Shown here in pieces: positions 1-11,019 of a stretch of DNA of 64,000 nucleotides (positions within the stretch are counted from its first letter, which is position 1; every line of letters begins with the position of its first letter). Below the pieces are notes generated by a model. The model ran no database searches and was not told the DNA's origin. It saw only the letters and a program-made list of their open reading frames with translations. Source of the stretch: Luminiphilus sp. (GTDB lineage Bacteria; Pseudomonadota; Gammaproteobacteria; Pseudomonadales; Halieaceae); assembly GCA_029242325.1 (NCBI GenBank), contig JAQWUD010000028.1:38399-102398 (forward strand), read 5' to 3'. A program made the translations under genes and the position numbers.

Positions 1-9
1 CAAAGCGAC

Positions 10-2309
<2,300 letters not shown>

Positions 2310-2377
2310 GACTACCCAATTTGTTTGAGTTTGCTCAGATTATCGCAGGCCGCGGAGTTCCGCGCACCCCGTTGGGA

Positions 2378-2806
2378 TCACTGCCCCGAGATCGGTCGCA
2401 GGTAGACCAACAATACAATGGCAAACAGGAATACAACCGGCACCTCGTTGAAAATGCGGTAAAAGACATGGGTTCGTTCATCTTCCCCGCGACACACCCG
2501 TCCCACATAGATCCCCGTTTGAAAGTGGTAACCCACCAAACAGGCGACGCCCAGCAGTTTAGCGATCATCCAACCGGATGACAGGTAGTAATCCCATTGA
2601 AAAGATAAGCGCCAGAGCCCTAGACCGATAGCGAGAAACATAAAGGGGGTGACAAACCGGTAAAGCTTGCGTGCCATTACCGCGAGCACCTGCTTGGTAT
2701 CAGGCACGTTGCTCTGAGCGTAGTAAACCAGTATCCGGGGCAAATAGAAGATGCCTGCGAACCAGCAGACGACAAAGATGACGTGAAAGCCCTGAATCCA
2801 CAGCAT
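2378..2806 (-). CDS. hemJ: HemJ-type protoporphyrinogen IX oxidase, membrane protein
   Basis: Small integral membrane protein (142 aa) of the UPF0093/HemJ family, which oxidises protoporphyrinogen IX to protoporphyrin IX. About four hydrophobic segments are visible (roughly residues 4-24, 53-72, 80-99 and 120-138). Family signatures include the N-terminal His in WIQGFHVIFVVCWFAGIFYLPR, here only partly quoted as GFHVIFVVCWFAG, the motif KLYRFVTPFMF, and the C-terminal RIFNEVPV. Sitting upstream of hemL and hemB, it completes a haem cluster and suggests that HemJ, not HemG or HemY, does this step here. The last point is inference because the rest of the genome is not seen. Confidence 0.9.
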   Translation of the reverse strand: MLWIQGFHVIFVVCWFAGIFYLPRILVYYAQSNVPDTKQVLAVMARKLYRFVTPFMFLAIGLGLWRLSFQWDYYLSSGWMIAKLLGVACLVGYHFQTGIYVGRVCRGEDERTHVFYRIFNEVPVVFLFAIVLLVYLRPISGQ

Positions 2807-2913
2807 GCGGCTATCCTTTTGCGCTTTGGTAAAAAGCCCGTCCGGTCATGACACTGCGCGATCGATCATGAGACAGTACGCGCCCCGCAACACTAACAGA
2901 AGCAGGCGCGAAA

Positions 2914-3942
2914 ATGATCAAGGTTGGAGTGGTCGGCGGAACCGGATATACGGGCGTGGAGTTGCTGCGTATATTGTTGCGTCACCCGGGCGTCACCGTC
3001 ATGGTCATCACCTCGCGAGGGGAGACTGGCCGGCGGCTCGATCATCTTTTTCCCAGTCTGTTGGGTGCCTGCGATCTTCAATTTACCGACCCCGCTGAGG
3101 CTGACTTCTCATCCTGCGATGTTGTGTTTTTTGCCACGCCGCATAACGTCGCCATGCGCGAGGTGCCTGCGCTCTTGGATGAGGGTGTGCGGGTCATCGA
3201 TCTTTCGGCTGATTTTCGCCTAAAAGACGTAACCGAATGGGAGCGGTGGTATGGCGAGACCCACGCAGCCCCCTCGCTCTGCGAGGAGGCGGTGTACGGA
3301 TTGCCCGAGACACATCGCGATGCGATCCGCGAGGCGCGGTTGGTGGCTTGTCCGGGCTGTTACCCGACCGCTGTGCAACTGGGTTTTCTGCCACTGTTGG
3401 AGGCAGGGGTTATAGATCCTATGCGATTAATTGCGTCCTGTGGTTCAGGCGTGAGTGGCGCAGGTCGACAGGCTAAGCTGGGCAGTCTGCTGACTGAGGC
3501 AGGCGAGAGTGTTGCCGCCTACGGTGTGGCGGGTCATCGGCATTTACCTGAAATGGAGCAAGGGTTGGCGTCGATGACAGATGCGCCGATACAACTCACG
3601 TTTGTGCCTCACTTGATGCCCATGAGTCGTGGCATCCACGCTACGTTATTTGCGCCGCTTACTAAAGAGGTGGACCTGCAGCACTTATTTGAGCAGCGTT
3701 TCGCCGCAGAGCCCTGTGTCCACGTGTTGCCCGCGGGCGTTCATCCGGCGACGCGCAATGTTCGGGGCGCCAATACCTGCCAGTTGTCTGTGGCGCAACC
3801 CCAGGGCCGGGATACCGTGGTTGTGATGTCTGCGATTGATAACCTCGTAAAAGGCGCTGCCGGCCAGGCGGTGCAAGTGATGAATCTCATCATGCAGCAG
3901 CCCGAAACGGCTGGTCTGGACGGCATCGCGCTGGCCCCCTGA
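2914..3942 (+). CDS. argC: N-acetyl-gamma-glutamyl-phosphate reductase
   Basis: NADPH-dependent reduction of N-acetyl-glutamyl-5-phosphate to the semialdehyde, third step of arginine synthesis. The protein is 342 aa. The dinucleotide-binding loop GGTGYTG is at residues 8-14, and the catalytic Cys149 lies in [11 protein letters not shown]. The later GHRHLPEM segment holds the conserved active-site His. It is divergent from hemJ across a gap of about 107 bp that must hold both promoters. Downstream come a DUF6776-like gene, bactofilin and erpA, an order shared with Pseudomonas. Confidence 0.97.
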   Translation: MIKVGVVGGTGYTGVELLRILLRHPGVTVMVITSRGETGRRLDHLFPSLLGACDLQFTDPAEADFSSCDVVFFATPHNVAMREVPALLDEGVRVIDLSADFRLKDVTEWERWYGETHAAPSLCEEAVYGLPETHRDAIREARLVACPGCYPTAVQLGFLPLLEAGVIDPMRLIASCGSGVSGAGRQAKLGSLLTEAGESVAAYGVAGHRHLPEMEQGLASMTDAPIQLTFVPHLMPMSRGIHATLFAPLTKEVDLQHLFEQRFAAEPCVHVLPAGVHPATRNVRGANTCQLSVAQPQGRDTVVVMSAIDNLVKGAAGQAVQVMNLIMQQPETAGLDGIALAP

Positions 3943-3978
3943 GGATCCTATGACTTCCCCCAGCTCAGCAGTCACGCC

Positions 3979-4704
3979 ATGAATCGCCACCAGCATCGCA
4001 CCGTGATTAAGCGCGTCCACCCCCATGAGTGGCGATGGCGCCTGGGGGTTGCGGGGGCCGCTTTGCTGGTTGCCTTGGCCGTGGGCTATCTCCTGGGCGC
4101 CAGCCGGGAGGGTGAGGTTTCTTTTTTCGATGACCCAGAGGAACGACTACGAGATCAGGTGGCGCAATTATCCCTGGAAAGAGAGGCGGATCAGCAAACG
4201 ATGCGTGCGCTCAGAGGTTCGTTGGCTGAGCAGGCCTCTGAACTCGGAGAAATGCGCGAGATGCTCGCCTTGTATCGCGGTGTCATGGTGCCGGAAGAGA
4301 CAGAGGGGCTGGTGGTTTTAAAAGCGCCCAGTGTTGCGTACGACGCGGTGGATCAGAGCTTCAGGGTGGTCTCGCTGGTGCACCGAGGGCCGGGAGATTT
4401 TGCCGAGTATCGGGGTGAACTGACGCTGGTAGTGGAGGGAAAAGCGGCGGGTGAATCCTTATCGATCAATCTTGCCGAGCTTGACACTGCCGCGGAAAGT
4501 AGTGTATTCCCTTTAAGATTCCGATATTTACAAAAGGTTCAGGTAGCAGTTTCTCTGCCGTTGGGGTTTGCGCCGGAGACGATCTTGTCAACGATGCGGC
4601 TCTCTGAACCCAGACAAAAGGCGTGGGATCGTCAGGATGCCATTGTTGAAGGTATTGGGGGGAGTCCGAACCTTGTAGGGGCAGAGCGCAACGCCTCAGA
4701 CTAG
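3979..4704 (+). CDS. DUF6776-like single-pass membrane protein
   Basis: A 241-aa protein of unknown function. A basic N-terminus (about 1-20) is followed by one transmembrane helix (about 22-40, GVAGAALLVALAVGYLLGAS), a probable coiled coil (about 50-100, rich in Glu, Gln, Leu and Arg) and a C-terminal domain with alternating hydrophobic residues suggesting beta structure. The expected topology is cytoplasmic N-terminus and periplasmic C-terminus. It sits between argC and the bactofilin gene, 36 bp and 9 bp away, so the three probably form one operon. Proteins of this size and layout occur at this place in related gammaproteobacteria. The family name is from memory and is less certain than the architecture. 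Confidence 0.7.
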   Translation: MNRHQHRTVIKRVHPHEWRWRLGVAGAALLVALAVGYLLGASREGEVSFFDDPEERLRDQVAQLSLEREADQQTMRALRGSLAEQASELGEMREMLALYRGVMVPEETEGLVVLKAPSVAYDAVDQSFRVVSLVHRGPGDFAEYRGELTLVVEGKAAGESLSINLAELDTAAESSVFPLRFRYLQKVQVAVSLPLGFAPETILSTMRLSEPRQKAWDRQDAIVEGIGGSPNLVGAERNASD

Positions 4705-4713
4705 AGCGAGATC

Positions 4714-5193
4714 ATGATCGGCAAACTGCTCAACAAGAACAAAGGAGTAATCATGCGTAATCGAAAGGAGACCGTTGTGACCAACTCAGCATCAGGAAGA
4801 ACCACCCTCATTTCACCCGGGACCATTGTTCGTGGTGACATCAGCTTTACAGGCCAACTCGATATAGAGGGCGAGGTAATGGGTAGCATTCAGGCCGAGC
4901 CAGGTCAGGAGGCCATTCTTCGCGTCGTAGAGGGGGGCAAAGTGGCCGGTGAAGTCAAAGTACCCCATGCTATGGTCAACGGTAACATCGAGGGCGATAT
5001 ACACGCCACAGAGCGACTTGAGCTGGCTGAGTCAGCCGTTGTGGATGGTGACGTCTACTATAATCTCATCGAGATGGCAGTCGGTGCCAAGGTGAACGGG
5101 GGCCTTCGTCACACCAGTAATGTCGCCGACGACCTCGCGGTAAAGCGAGTGGCAAAGGCAGCAGAAACCACGCCCAGCCCCAGCATGCCCTAG
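4714..5193 (+). CDS. Bactofilin (polymer-forming cytoskeletal protein)
   Basis: Bactofilins form non-polar cytoskeletal filaments built from a right-handed beta-helix without nucleotide. The core (about 30-130 of 159 aa) shows the hydrophobic/Gly periodicity expected, for example PGTIVRGDISF, DIEGEVMGSI, VNGNIEGDIHA and VVDGDVYYN. Two starts compete. ATG 4753 has a strong AAAGGAG six bases upstream. ATG 4714 has a weaker GAGCGAG but adds MIGKLLNKNK, which resembles the short membrane-targeting N-termini of other bactofilins. I give the longer form and note that 4753 may be right. A strong terminator follows the gene. Confidence 0.88.
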   Translation: MIGKLLNKNKGVIMRNRKETVVTNSASGRTTLISPGTIVRGDISFTGQLDIEGEVMGSIQAEPGQEAILRVVEGGKVAGEVKVPHAMVNGNIEGDIHATERLELAESAVVDGDVYYNLIEMAVGAKVNGGLRHTSNVADDLAVKRVAKAAETTPSPSMP

Positions 5194-5211
5194 GCCAATA
5201 GTTAGATCAGG

Positions 5212-5244
5212 CCACCGGTGGCCCTGCGCCACGGGTGGTTTTTT
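5212..5244 (+). terminator. Rho-independent terminator after the bactofilin gene
   Basis: Stem CCACCGGTGGC (5212-5222), loop CCTGC, and complementary arm GCCACGGGTGG (5228-5238) with one G/G mismatch, followed by six T (5239-5244). It ends the argC–bactofilin unit and argues against any erpA start upstream of about 5250. Confidence 0.85.
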
Positions 5245-5291
5245 ATTACACTAGTCCCGCCCCAATAAGCGGGTTGATGGAACACATCACC

Positions 5292-5645
5292 ATGTCTGTG
5301 GTTGAAGCTTTTGATCCCAATGAAATTCGGTTGACTGATAACGCGGTGGCCAAAGTGCGTGCGTTGGTAGAAGACGAGGGCAATGCGGGCTTAAAGCTCA
5401 GGGTGTACATCACCGGAGGGGGCTGCTCTGGTTTCCAATATGGATTTTCGTTCGACGAATCGGTGAGCGAGGATGATATGGTGATCGAGCGGGAAGGTGC
5501 GACGGCATTGATCGATGCGATGAGCTACCAGTATCTCGTTGGCAGTGAGGTCGATTACTCAGAAGGGCTCGAAGGCTCACGCTTCGTTGTCAATAATCCT
5601 AACGCCACCACCACCTGCGGCTGCGGCGCCTCGTTTTCTATTTGA
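5292..5645 (+). CDS. erpA: Iron-sulfur cluster insertion protein ErpA
   Basis: A-type carrier that delivers Fe-S clusters to apoproteins such as those of isoprenoid synthesis and respiration. The three ligand cysteines are present: Cys in [11 protein letters not shown] and the pair in the C-terminal TTCGCGASF. From ATG 5292 the product is 117 aa, the usual ErpA length. The frame is open to 5235, but that start lies inside the terminator stem. No strong Shine-Dalgarno precedes 5292, and ATG 5277 is a possible alternative. The position between the bactofilin gene and anmK matches related genomes. Confidence 0.93.
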   Translation: MSVVEAFDPNEIRLTDNAVAKVRALVEDEGNAGLKLRVYITGGGCSGFQYGFSFDESVSEDDMVIEREGATALIDAMSYQYLVGSEVDYSEGLEGSRFVVNNPNATTTCGCGASFSI

Positions 5646-5750
5646 TCTGCTGCCCGGCAGAGATGCTTGGGCGGCGTGACTTAGTGGTGCGCTCGCGGCA
5701 CTGAGCCAGTCGGCAACGAAAGATCAGATCGGTGCTACCACTTTCCGGCG

Positions 5751-6845
5751 CTATGCCTGATAAATGGCACCCAATATGCGGTAATCAGCCGCTCCAGTAA
5801 CCTGCGGCAGGTTGCCCGGGTTGCCTGCGATAGTCTGCTCAGCGAGCCACGCAAACGCCCAAGCTTCGACCCACTCCGGATCAACCCCTACTGCCTCTGT
5901 TGAGGTGACGACGGCGGGCGCAAGTCGCTCAGTAAGTCTTAGCATTAAGCAGCGATTACGGGCGCCGCCGCCACAGATGCGGACAGCATCAAGGGACAGA
6001 GCGTCCAGCGCCTGTGCAACGCTCTCAACCGTGAGCTCCAGCAGAGTGCGCTGAACGTCTACGGGTGACTCGGACCCCTGCAGATGTGCGTTCACCCACC
6101 CTAGATGAAATGCTTCCGGCCCCGTACTTTTGGGTGGCAACTGCAGAAAATAGGGGGATGAGAGCATGGATTCGAGCAGAGTCTGCAGCACTTTCCCCTC
6201 GGCAGCCCACGCACCATCTTTGTCGAACGCCACTGCCCGATGCTGTGTCACCCAGGCGTCCATCAAGGTGTTTCCTGGTCCGGTATCCCAACCCGTTACG
6301 GATCCATCGGCCAGCAGTGTTGTGATGTTGGCAATGCCACCAATGTTCACGATGCCAATCGAGGTGTCAGGCAGCGCAAATTGTGCCCGGTGAAATGCCG
6401 GTACCAGTGGTGCACCCTGACCGCCGGCCGCCATATCGCGTCGTCTGAAGTCAGCTACCACGGTAATCCCCGTGCGCTCTGCCAATCGATTGGCGTCTCC
6501 CACTTGCACCGTGTATGGGGTCTCCCCTTCGGGGTGATGTCGCAGGGTCTGACCATGCTGCCCGATCGCTGTGATCTGGTACGCGCTCAGATTGGCCTTG
6601 GCAAGCAATGCCAGCGTCACGTCGGCGTACTCATCAGCGAGCTGTGAGTCGAGGGTCGCCAGACGATGCAATTCGTCGCTGTCAGTAGTTCTGAAAGCGA
6701 GTATTTCCTGGCGCAGGGGCGCTCTTAGCGGCTGGTGGTAAGTGGCGATTAATTCAGATTCCTCACCGTGACGTCTCACCAGCGCGGCGTCGATGCCATC
6801 AGCGCTGGTGCCAGACATCAACCCGATGAAGTAAGCGTTACTCAC
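5751..6845 (-). CDS. anmK: Anhydro-N-acetylmuramic acid kinase
   Basis: Cleaves and phosphorylates 1,6-anhydro-MurNAc to MurNAc-6-phosphate in cell-wall recycling. The 364-aa protein has the ATP-binding GLMSGTSADGIDA near the N-terminus, the active-site segment WDTGPGNTLMDAW in the middle, and RICGGGARN in the C-terminal lobe. Its ATG overlaps the stop of the upstream M23 peptidase gene by 4 bp, so the two are translationally coupled. NagZ, which supplies anhydro-muropeptide products, is encoded about 5 kb away. It converges with erpA. Confidence 0.96.
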   Translation of the reverse strand: MSNAYFIGLMSGTSADGIDAALVRRHGEESELIATYHQPLRAPLRQEILAFRTTDSDELHRLATLDSQLADEYADVTLALLAKANLSAYQITAIGQHGQTLRHHPEGETPYTVQVGDANRLAERTGITVVADFRRRDMAAGGQGAPLVPAFHRAQFALPDTSIGIVNIGGIANITTLLADGSVTGWDTGPGNTLMDAWVTQHRAVAFDKDGAWAAEGKVLQTLLESMLSSPYFLQLPPKSTGPEAFHLGWVNAHLQGSESPVDVQRTLLELTVESVAQALDALSLDAVRICGGGARNRCLMLRLTERLAPAVVTSTEAVGVDPEWVEAWAFAWLAEQTIAGNPGNLPQVTGAADYRILGAIYQA

Positions 6846-8191
6846 TCTGCACGCGCCAGTTGTCGGGCATCGCGCAGGCTGGCCAAGCGCTGGGTCGGTT
6901 GCTGAATCGCGGCAAGGTAGCGGGGGATCTCCTCCTGTGGCAGTGAGCGGGCTTTAGGCAAAATTTTGTGCACGGTTCGCGGGTTGCGGTGTACACCGTT
7001 AACCAAAAACTCGTAGTGCAGGTGCGGCCCGGTAGCGGCCCCTGTTGATCCCACGGTGCCGATGACTTGTCCTTGTTTCACCCGGGCTCCTTTTTTTACT
7101 CTCTTGCGATGGAGATGCAGGTAGTGCGTTTCAAATTGCTCGGTATGCTGGATAAAAATGTAGTTTCCGTTGGGTCGGGTATAGCCGGCCTCGATGACGC
7201 GGCCATCTCCGGCAGCGTATACCGGGGTGCCCCGCGGCGCTGCGTAGTCGGTTCCGCGGTGAGGCCGCTGGGTCTTGTAAATAGGATGCAGGCGATTGGG
7301 GTTGAAGTTAGAGCTTACCCGCGTGAAGTCGAGCGGAGCTCGCAAAAATGCCTTGCGCATACTCACGCCAGACTCATTGTAATAGCTGGTGTCGCCCTCT
7401 ATGTCGGTGTACCGGTAGGCCTCAAATGTTTCGCCTTTGTTGGTAAAACTCGCTGCTAGAATGGGGCCGTCGTCCAGATGCTCGCCGTCTAGCATCAATT
7501 CCTCGTATATCACATGGATGGTATCGCCCGTGCGCGGATCGAGCGCAAAATCGATCACACCGCCAAAGATGCCTGCCAACTCCATGATCATCGCATTGCC
7601 CAGGCCCGCCTCTATACCAGCCAAAAAGAGCGAACTGTCGATAGTCATCGAGACCTCTCGCGTAAAATGGTCAGGCTCCCGAGTGATTACGGTAGCCTGA
7701 TAGCCTTCGGGCGTGCGCTCGTACAAGGTGGTCACCAAGGGGGACTGGACGTGGCGCATTGCCAGCAGGCCGCCCTGATCATCAGTACGAAAGCCTATCC
7801 TCTCGCCCGGATAGATGCGGCGCAGAGACTGCCGCTCGTTGGATTTCGCCACGCGATAGAGATCGGTATCGGTGAATCCCGCCTCGGCAAATAGTAGGCT
7901 CAGGTTATCTCCCTCGCCCACCGTTAAGTCTAGCCACTGGGGTTGCTCTGGCTGAGGGTCGGCTGGCTCCTCGATAATAGCGACCGACGCCACGATGGGC
8001 GCCGCGTTGTCTGGCTCTGGTAGTAGCGGATCGCTTGCGGTGGGCCCGTCATCTGGGGGTGCGCGCAGCGTCAGTATCGCCACCATCAGAAGTGCGCCCG
8101 CCGTGACATACCACACCAACGGTTGCTGGTGCATCGGTGTGGCGGTCACCTCAAGCGGCGTCGCTCCACGTTGCGCGTTTTTGCGGTGCAT
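6842..8191 (-). CDS. M23-family murein endopeptidase, membrane-anchored
   Basis: Zn-dependent peptidoglycan hydrolase of 449 aa. After a basic cytoplasmic N-terminus there is one membrane helix (about 25-43). An OapA/LysM-like region follows (about 95-165, with VGEGDNLSLLFAEAG), then the LytM/M23 domain (about 295-400). The zinc ligands are in HRGTDYAAP and GPHLHYEFL, and the flanking YLHLHR is conserved. The architecture matches MepM/YebA-type DD-endopeptidases. Coupling to anmK ties wall opening to wall recycling, an arrangement also found next to tyrS in Pseudomonas. Membrane anchor versus uncleaved signal cannot be told apart by eye. Confidence 0.93.
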   Translation of the reverse strand: MHRKNAQRGATPLEVTATPMHQQPLVWYVTAGALLMVAILTLRAPPDDGPTASDPLLPEPDNAAPIVASVAIIEEPADPQPEQPQWLDLTVGEGDNLSLLFAEAGFTDTDLYRVAKSNERQSLRRIYPGERIGFRTDDQGGLLAMRHVQSPLVTTLYERTPEGYQATVITREPDHFTREVSMTIDSSLFLAGIEAGLGNAMIMELAGIFGGVIDFALDPRTGDTIHVIYEELMLDGEHLDDGPILAASFTNKGETFEAYRYTDIEGDTSYYNESGVSMRKAFLRAPLDFTRVSSNFNPNRLHPIYKTQRPHRGTDYAAPRGTPVYAAGDGRVIEAGYTRPNGNYIFIQHTEQFETHYLHLHRKRVKKGARVKQGQVIGTVGSTGAATGPHLHYEFLVNGVHRNPRTVHKILPKARSLPQEEIPRYLAAIQQPTQRLASLRDARQLARAE

Positions 8192-8220
8192 ATCGAGATA
8201 TCTGACCTGCGGATGACTGT

Positions 8221-8226
8221 ATTATA
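8221..8226 (-). promoter_or_regulatory. Candidate -10 box for the M23 peptidase–anmK operon
   Basis: On the minus strand a perfect TATAAT lies about 30 bases upstream of the M23 peptidase ATG. The region about 17 bases further upstream has no good TTGACA match, so only the -10 element is supported. Confidence 0.4.
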
Positions 8227-8377
8227 ACCAGCCTTGCTTCGACTTCGTGTTTCGTGGCCGGGAATCAAATGGCAATGCTACTGATCCCAAGATCATTGGA
8301 TTATGGGATACTTAGCGGCCGCCCGTCGCGGCTAATTTCATCAAATCCACCAAAACTCGGGGGTAACACACCGACCC

Positions 8378-9667
8378 ATGTCTAGCGATTTATTAGCGGA
8401 TCTTCGCGCGCGGGGCCTGATCTTTCAGGTGGCGGGTGAGGATGCGATAGAAGACTGGTTAGGCAGTGAGCCGCGCACACTCTACTGCGGTTTTGATCCC
8501 ACGGCCGACAGCTTGCACATTGGCTCACTCGTGCCCCTGTTGGTGCTGAAGCGGTTTCAACAGGCGGGCCATCGCCCCATCGCCTTGGTCGGTGGGGCGA
8601 CAGGTTTGATTGGTGACCCCAGCTTTAAAGCCGCCGAGCGTCAGCTCAACACGCCCGACGTGGTAGCGCCCTGGGTCGCGAAGTTACGTGAGCAGGTGAG
8701 CCAGTTCATCGATTTTTCAGGTGAGCCATCGGCGCTGGTGGTCAACAACCTTGATTGGACACAGGGCCTTGATGTCCTGAGTTTTCTCCGTGATGTGGGT
8801 AAACACTTTTCCGTCAACAACATGACGGGAAAAGAGTCCGTCAAACAACGCCTTGATCGAGAGGGCGCAGGGATCAGCTTCACCGAATTCAGCTACATGA
8901 TTCTGCAGTCGCTGGATTTTGCAGAGTTGTATCAACAATATGGATGCGGGCTCCAGATTGGTGGCTCGGATCAATGGGGAAATATCACGGGGGGTATTGA
9001 CCTGACGCGTCGCCTTCACGGTGCGCAGGTCTTCGGGATTACCTTGCCATTGGTCACCAAGTCTGACGGTACTAAGTTTGGTAAAACCGAGGCCGGCACG
9101 ATCTGGCTGGACGGCAAGAAAACGTCTCCCTACGCGTTTTATCAGTTTTGGCTGGGTACGGCCGACGCCGACGTATACCGCTTCCTGCGGTACTTCACCT
9201 TTTTACCGGTGGAGGACATTGACGCGATTGAAGCCGCCGACCAGCGTCAGGATGGCAAGCCAGAGGCGCAGCCCATTTTGGCGCGAGAGGTGACTGCACT
9301 TGTCCACGGTGGCGAGGGTTTGATTGCAGCGCAGCGGATTACCGAGGCACTGTTCTCCGGTGATCCCAGCCAGTTGGGAGAGGCAGATTTGCAGCAGCTT
9401 GCTCTCGATGGTCTGCCCTCTGACGCCGTCACCAGGACTGAATTTCCGCCCACCTTCAGTCAACTATTGGCGCAGTGCGGTGTGGCAGCGGGGAAACAGA
9501 TCAAGGACGCCCTGCAGCGAGAAGCGGTCTTGGTCAATGGCCAGCCGGTTACAAGGGACCCCACGGTTACCTGCGATGCGGCGCTCGATCGCTCCACCGC
9601 CTTGCACGGCAAGTACTACCTGATTCGCTTTGGTAAAAAGAAATATCATCTCCTTACCGAGGCCTGA
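8378..9667 (+). CDS. tyrS: Tyrosyl-tRNA synthetase
   Basis: Class I synthetase charging tRNA-Tyr, 429 aa, of the bacterial TyrS type. The HIGH-equivalent is HIGS in [11 protein letters not shown]. The second signature is KFGKT in [10 protein letters not shown], as in E. coli-like TyrS. The tyrosine-binding GSDQWGNI is intact, and an S4 RNA-binding domain closes the protein (about 360-425). It is divergent from the M23 peptidase gene across 186 bp. No T-box or other leader structure was recognised. Confidence 0.97.
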   Translation: MSSDLLADLRARGLIFQVAGEDAIEDWLGSEPRTLYCGFDPTADSLHIGSLVPLLVLKRFQQAGHRPIALVGGATGLIGDPSFKAAERQLNTPDVVAPWVAKLREQVSQFIDFSGEPSALVVNNLDWTQGLDVLSFLRDVGKHFSVNNMTGKESVKQRLDREGAGISFTEFSYMILQSLDFAELYQQYGCGLQIGGSDQWGNITGGIDLTRRLHGAQVFGITLPLVTKSDGTKFGKTEAGTIWLDGKKTSPYAFYQFWLGTADADVYRFLRYFTFLPVEDIDAIEAADQRQDGKPEAQPILAREVTALVHGGEGLIAAQRITEALFSGDPSQLGEADLQQLALDGLPSDAVTRTEFPPTFSQLLAQCGVAAGKQIKDALQREAVLVNGQPVTRDPTVTCDAALDRSTALHGKYYLIRFGKKKYHLLTEA

Positions 9668-9740
9668 CGGGTGTTGTTATTGAGTGCGCCGCCATCGCCG
9701 CCATTGCACTGCGATGCAGTGTCGCCCCCGAGCCTGAACA

Positions 9741-10376
9741 ATGATGCCTTCCTCTGACGCAGCGAGGCGACTCGATGATGCGGATCTGCTCATGCGGGTT
9801 CAGCGTGATCTGCAAGCAGGTGCGGATCTACTTGCACCGCTGAAGCCGGCGGTGACCGTGTTCGGTAGCGCCAGACTGGGACCTGACAGCCCAGCGTATC
9901 AATGTGCACTGCGGCTTGGGCAGGATCTGGCGCGTGCCACTGTGCCCGTGCTCACTGGCGGTGGCCCCGGCATTATGGAGGCCGCGAATCGCGGTGCAAG
10001 CGGGTGCGGTGGGGTTTCAGTGGGGTTGAATATCGAGCTGCCCTTTGAGCAGCACCCTAACCCTCACCTCACGCATCAGCTGCAGTTTCAGGACTTCCAA
10101 ACGCGCAAGCTCATGTTGACTCGTTACTCCCGGGGGTTTGCTGTATTTCCCGGTGGTTTTGGTACCACAGACGAGCTGATGGAGTTACTAGTGGCTTTTC
10201 ACAATGACCCCGGTGCGCGTAAACCGGTGGTACTGATAGACAGTGCTTTTTGGTCCGGATTACTGGATTGGTTCACCGACATGCTGGGCTCTCGGGAGTT
10301 GATCGATCTTCCCATCACTGATTTGATGACGGTGGTGGAGGATGAAACGGTCGCACTGAAGATGCTTCTTGATTGA
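9741..10376 (+). CDS. LOG-family protein (TIGR00730, nucleotide phosphoribohydrolase-like)
   Basis: 211-aa Rossmann-like protein of the family once annotated as lysine decarboxylases and now linked to nucleoside-5'-monophosphate phosphoribohydrolases (LOG/YgdH/PpnN). The two diagnostic motifs are GGGPGIMEAANRGA (about 70-83) and PGGFGTTDELME (about 136-147). Family members cleave ribose-5-phosphate from nucleotides, including cytokinin precursors in plants; the bacterial substrate here is not known. It follows tyrS by 73 bp and is closed by a hairpin terminator. Confidence 0.88.
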   Translation: MMPSSDAARRLDDADLLMRVQRDLQAGADLLAPLKPAVTVFGSARLGPDSPAYQCALRLGQDLARATVPVLTGGGPGIMEAANRGASGCGGVSVGLNIELPFEQHPNPHLTHQLQFQDFQTRKLMLTRYSRGFAVFPGGFGTTDELMELLVAFHNDPGARKPVVLIDSAFWSGLLDWFTDMLGSRELIDLPITDLMTVVEDETVALKMLLD

Positions 10377-10377
10377 G

Positions 10378-10428
10378 GGCTCCAGGTAATTGCTGGTGGC
10401 ACTTGACCGAATTCCTGGAGCCTTCTTT
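10378..10428 (+). terminator. Long-stem terminator after the LOG-family gene
   Basis: A perfect 9-bp inverted repeat, GGCTCCAGG (10378-10386) and CCTGGAGCC (10414-10422), is extended by an AATT/AATT pair after a one-base bulge and followed by TTCTTT. It begins two bases after the LOG-family stop codon. The loop is long and the T-tract is broken by one C, so strength is uncertain. Confidence 0.6.
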
Positions 10429-10506
10429 GTGTCTTCCCGGTGCCTGAAGGGGCGGCAGGGGCGCCCCAATAGCGCAAGCAATGATCGTGTAATGAGTTGA
10501 TATCGA

Positions 10507-11019
10507 GTGAAAAACCTCTACCTGATGCGACATGCAAAATCGAGCTGGGACGATCCGGTGCGGTCAGATATCGAGCGACCCTTGAACCCGCGCGGCCAAC
10601 GTGACGCACTCCGTATGGGAGAGGTGCTGGGTGCTCGGTTGGCCCCGATGACGTTTCACGTCAGCCCCGCAGCGCGCGCGCAGCTCACTTTCTCCGGATT
10701 GCAAATGCGATGGCCAGGGCTGACAGCATCGCATGGGCTGACGATACCCGCGCTGTATACCTTCGATTATCGAGCCCTAATCCAATGGATGGCAGGGCAA
10801 GGCACTGAAACACAGTCGCTTGCCCTCGTGGGCCATAACCCGGGATTGACGGACCTCATCAATTTCCTTGTCGGCCACGATACGTTGACTAACCTACCGA
10901 CTGCCGGTTGGGTTGAACTGGCGCTCGACATGGAGGGTTGGGCTGAGATGCCCCGGGCGGAGGGTTCGGGTCAGCTGGACTACCGATTATTTCCACGCGA
11001 GCTCTCCGAGGCCATTTGA
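10507..11019 (+). CDS. sixA: SixA-type phosphohistidine phosphatase
   Basis: 170-aa member of the histidine phosphatase superfamily. The RHG-type motif is YLMRHAKSSW with the phospho-accepting His9, and the second catalytic His is in VGHNPGLTDL. SixA enzymes dephosphorylate phosphohistidine on signalling or PTS proteins. The start is GTG 10507, giving MKNLYLMRH as usual. The stop TGA overlaps the nagZ ATG by one base, so the two are translationally coupled. Confidence 0.87.
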   Translation: MKNLYLMRHAKSSWDDPVRSDIERPLNPRGQRDALRMGEVLGARLAPMTFHVSPAARAQLTFSGLQMRWPGLTASHGLTIPALYTFDYRALIQWMAGQGTETQSLALVGHNPGLTDLINFLVGHDTLTNLPTAGWVELALDMEGWAEMPRAEGSGQLDYRLFPRELSEAI

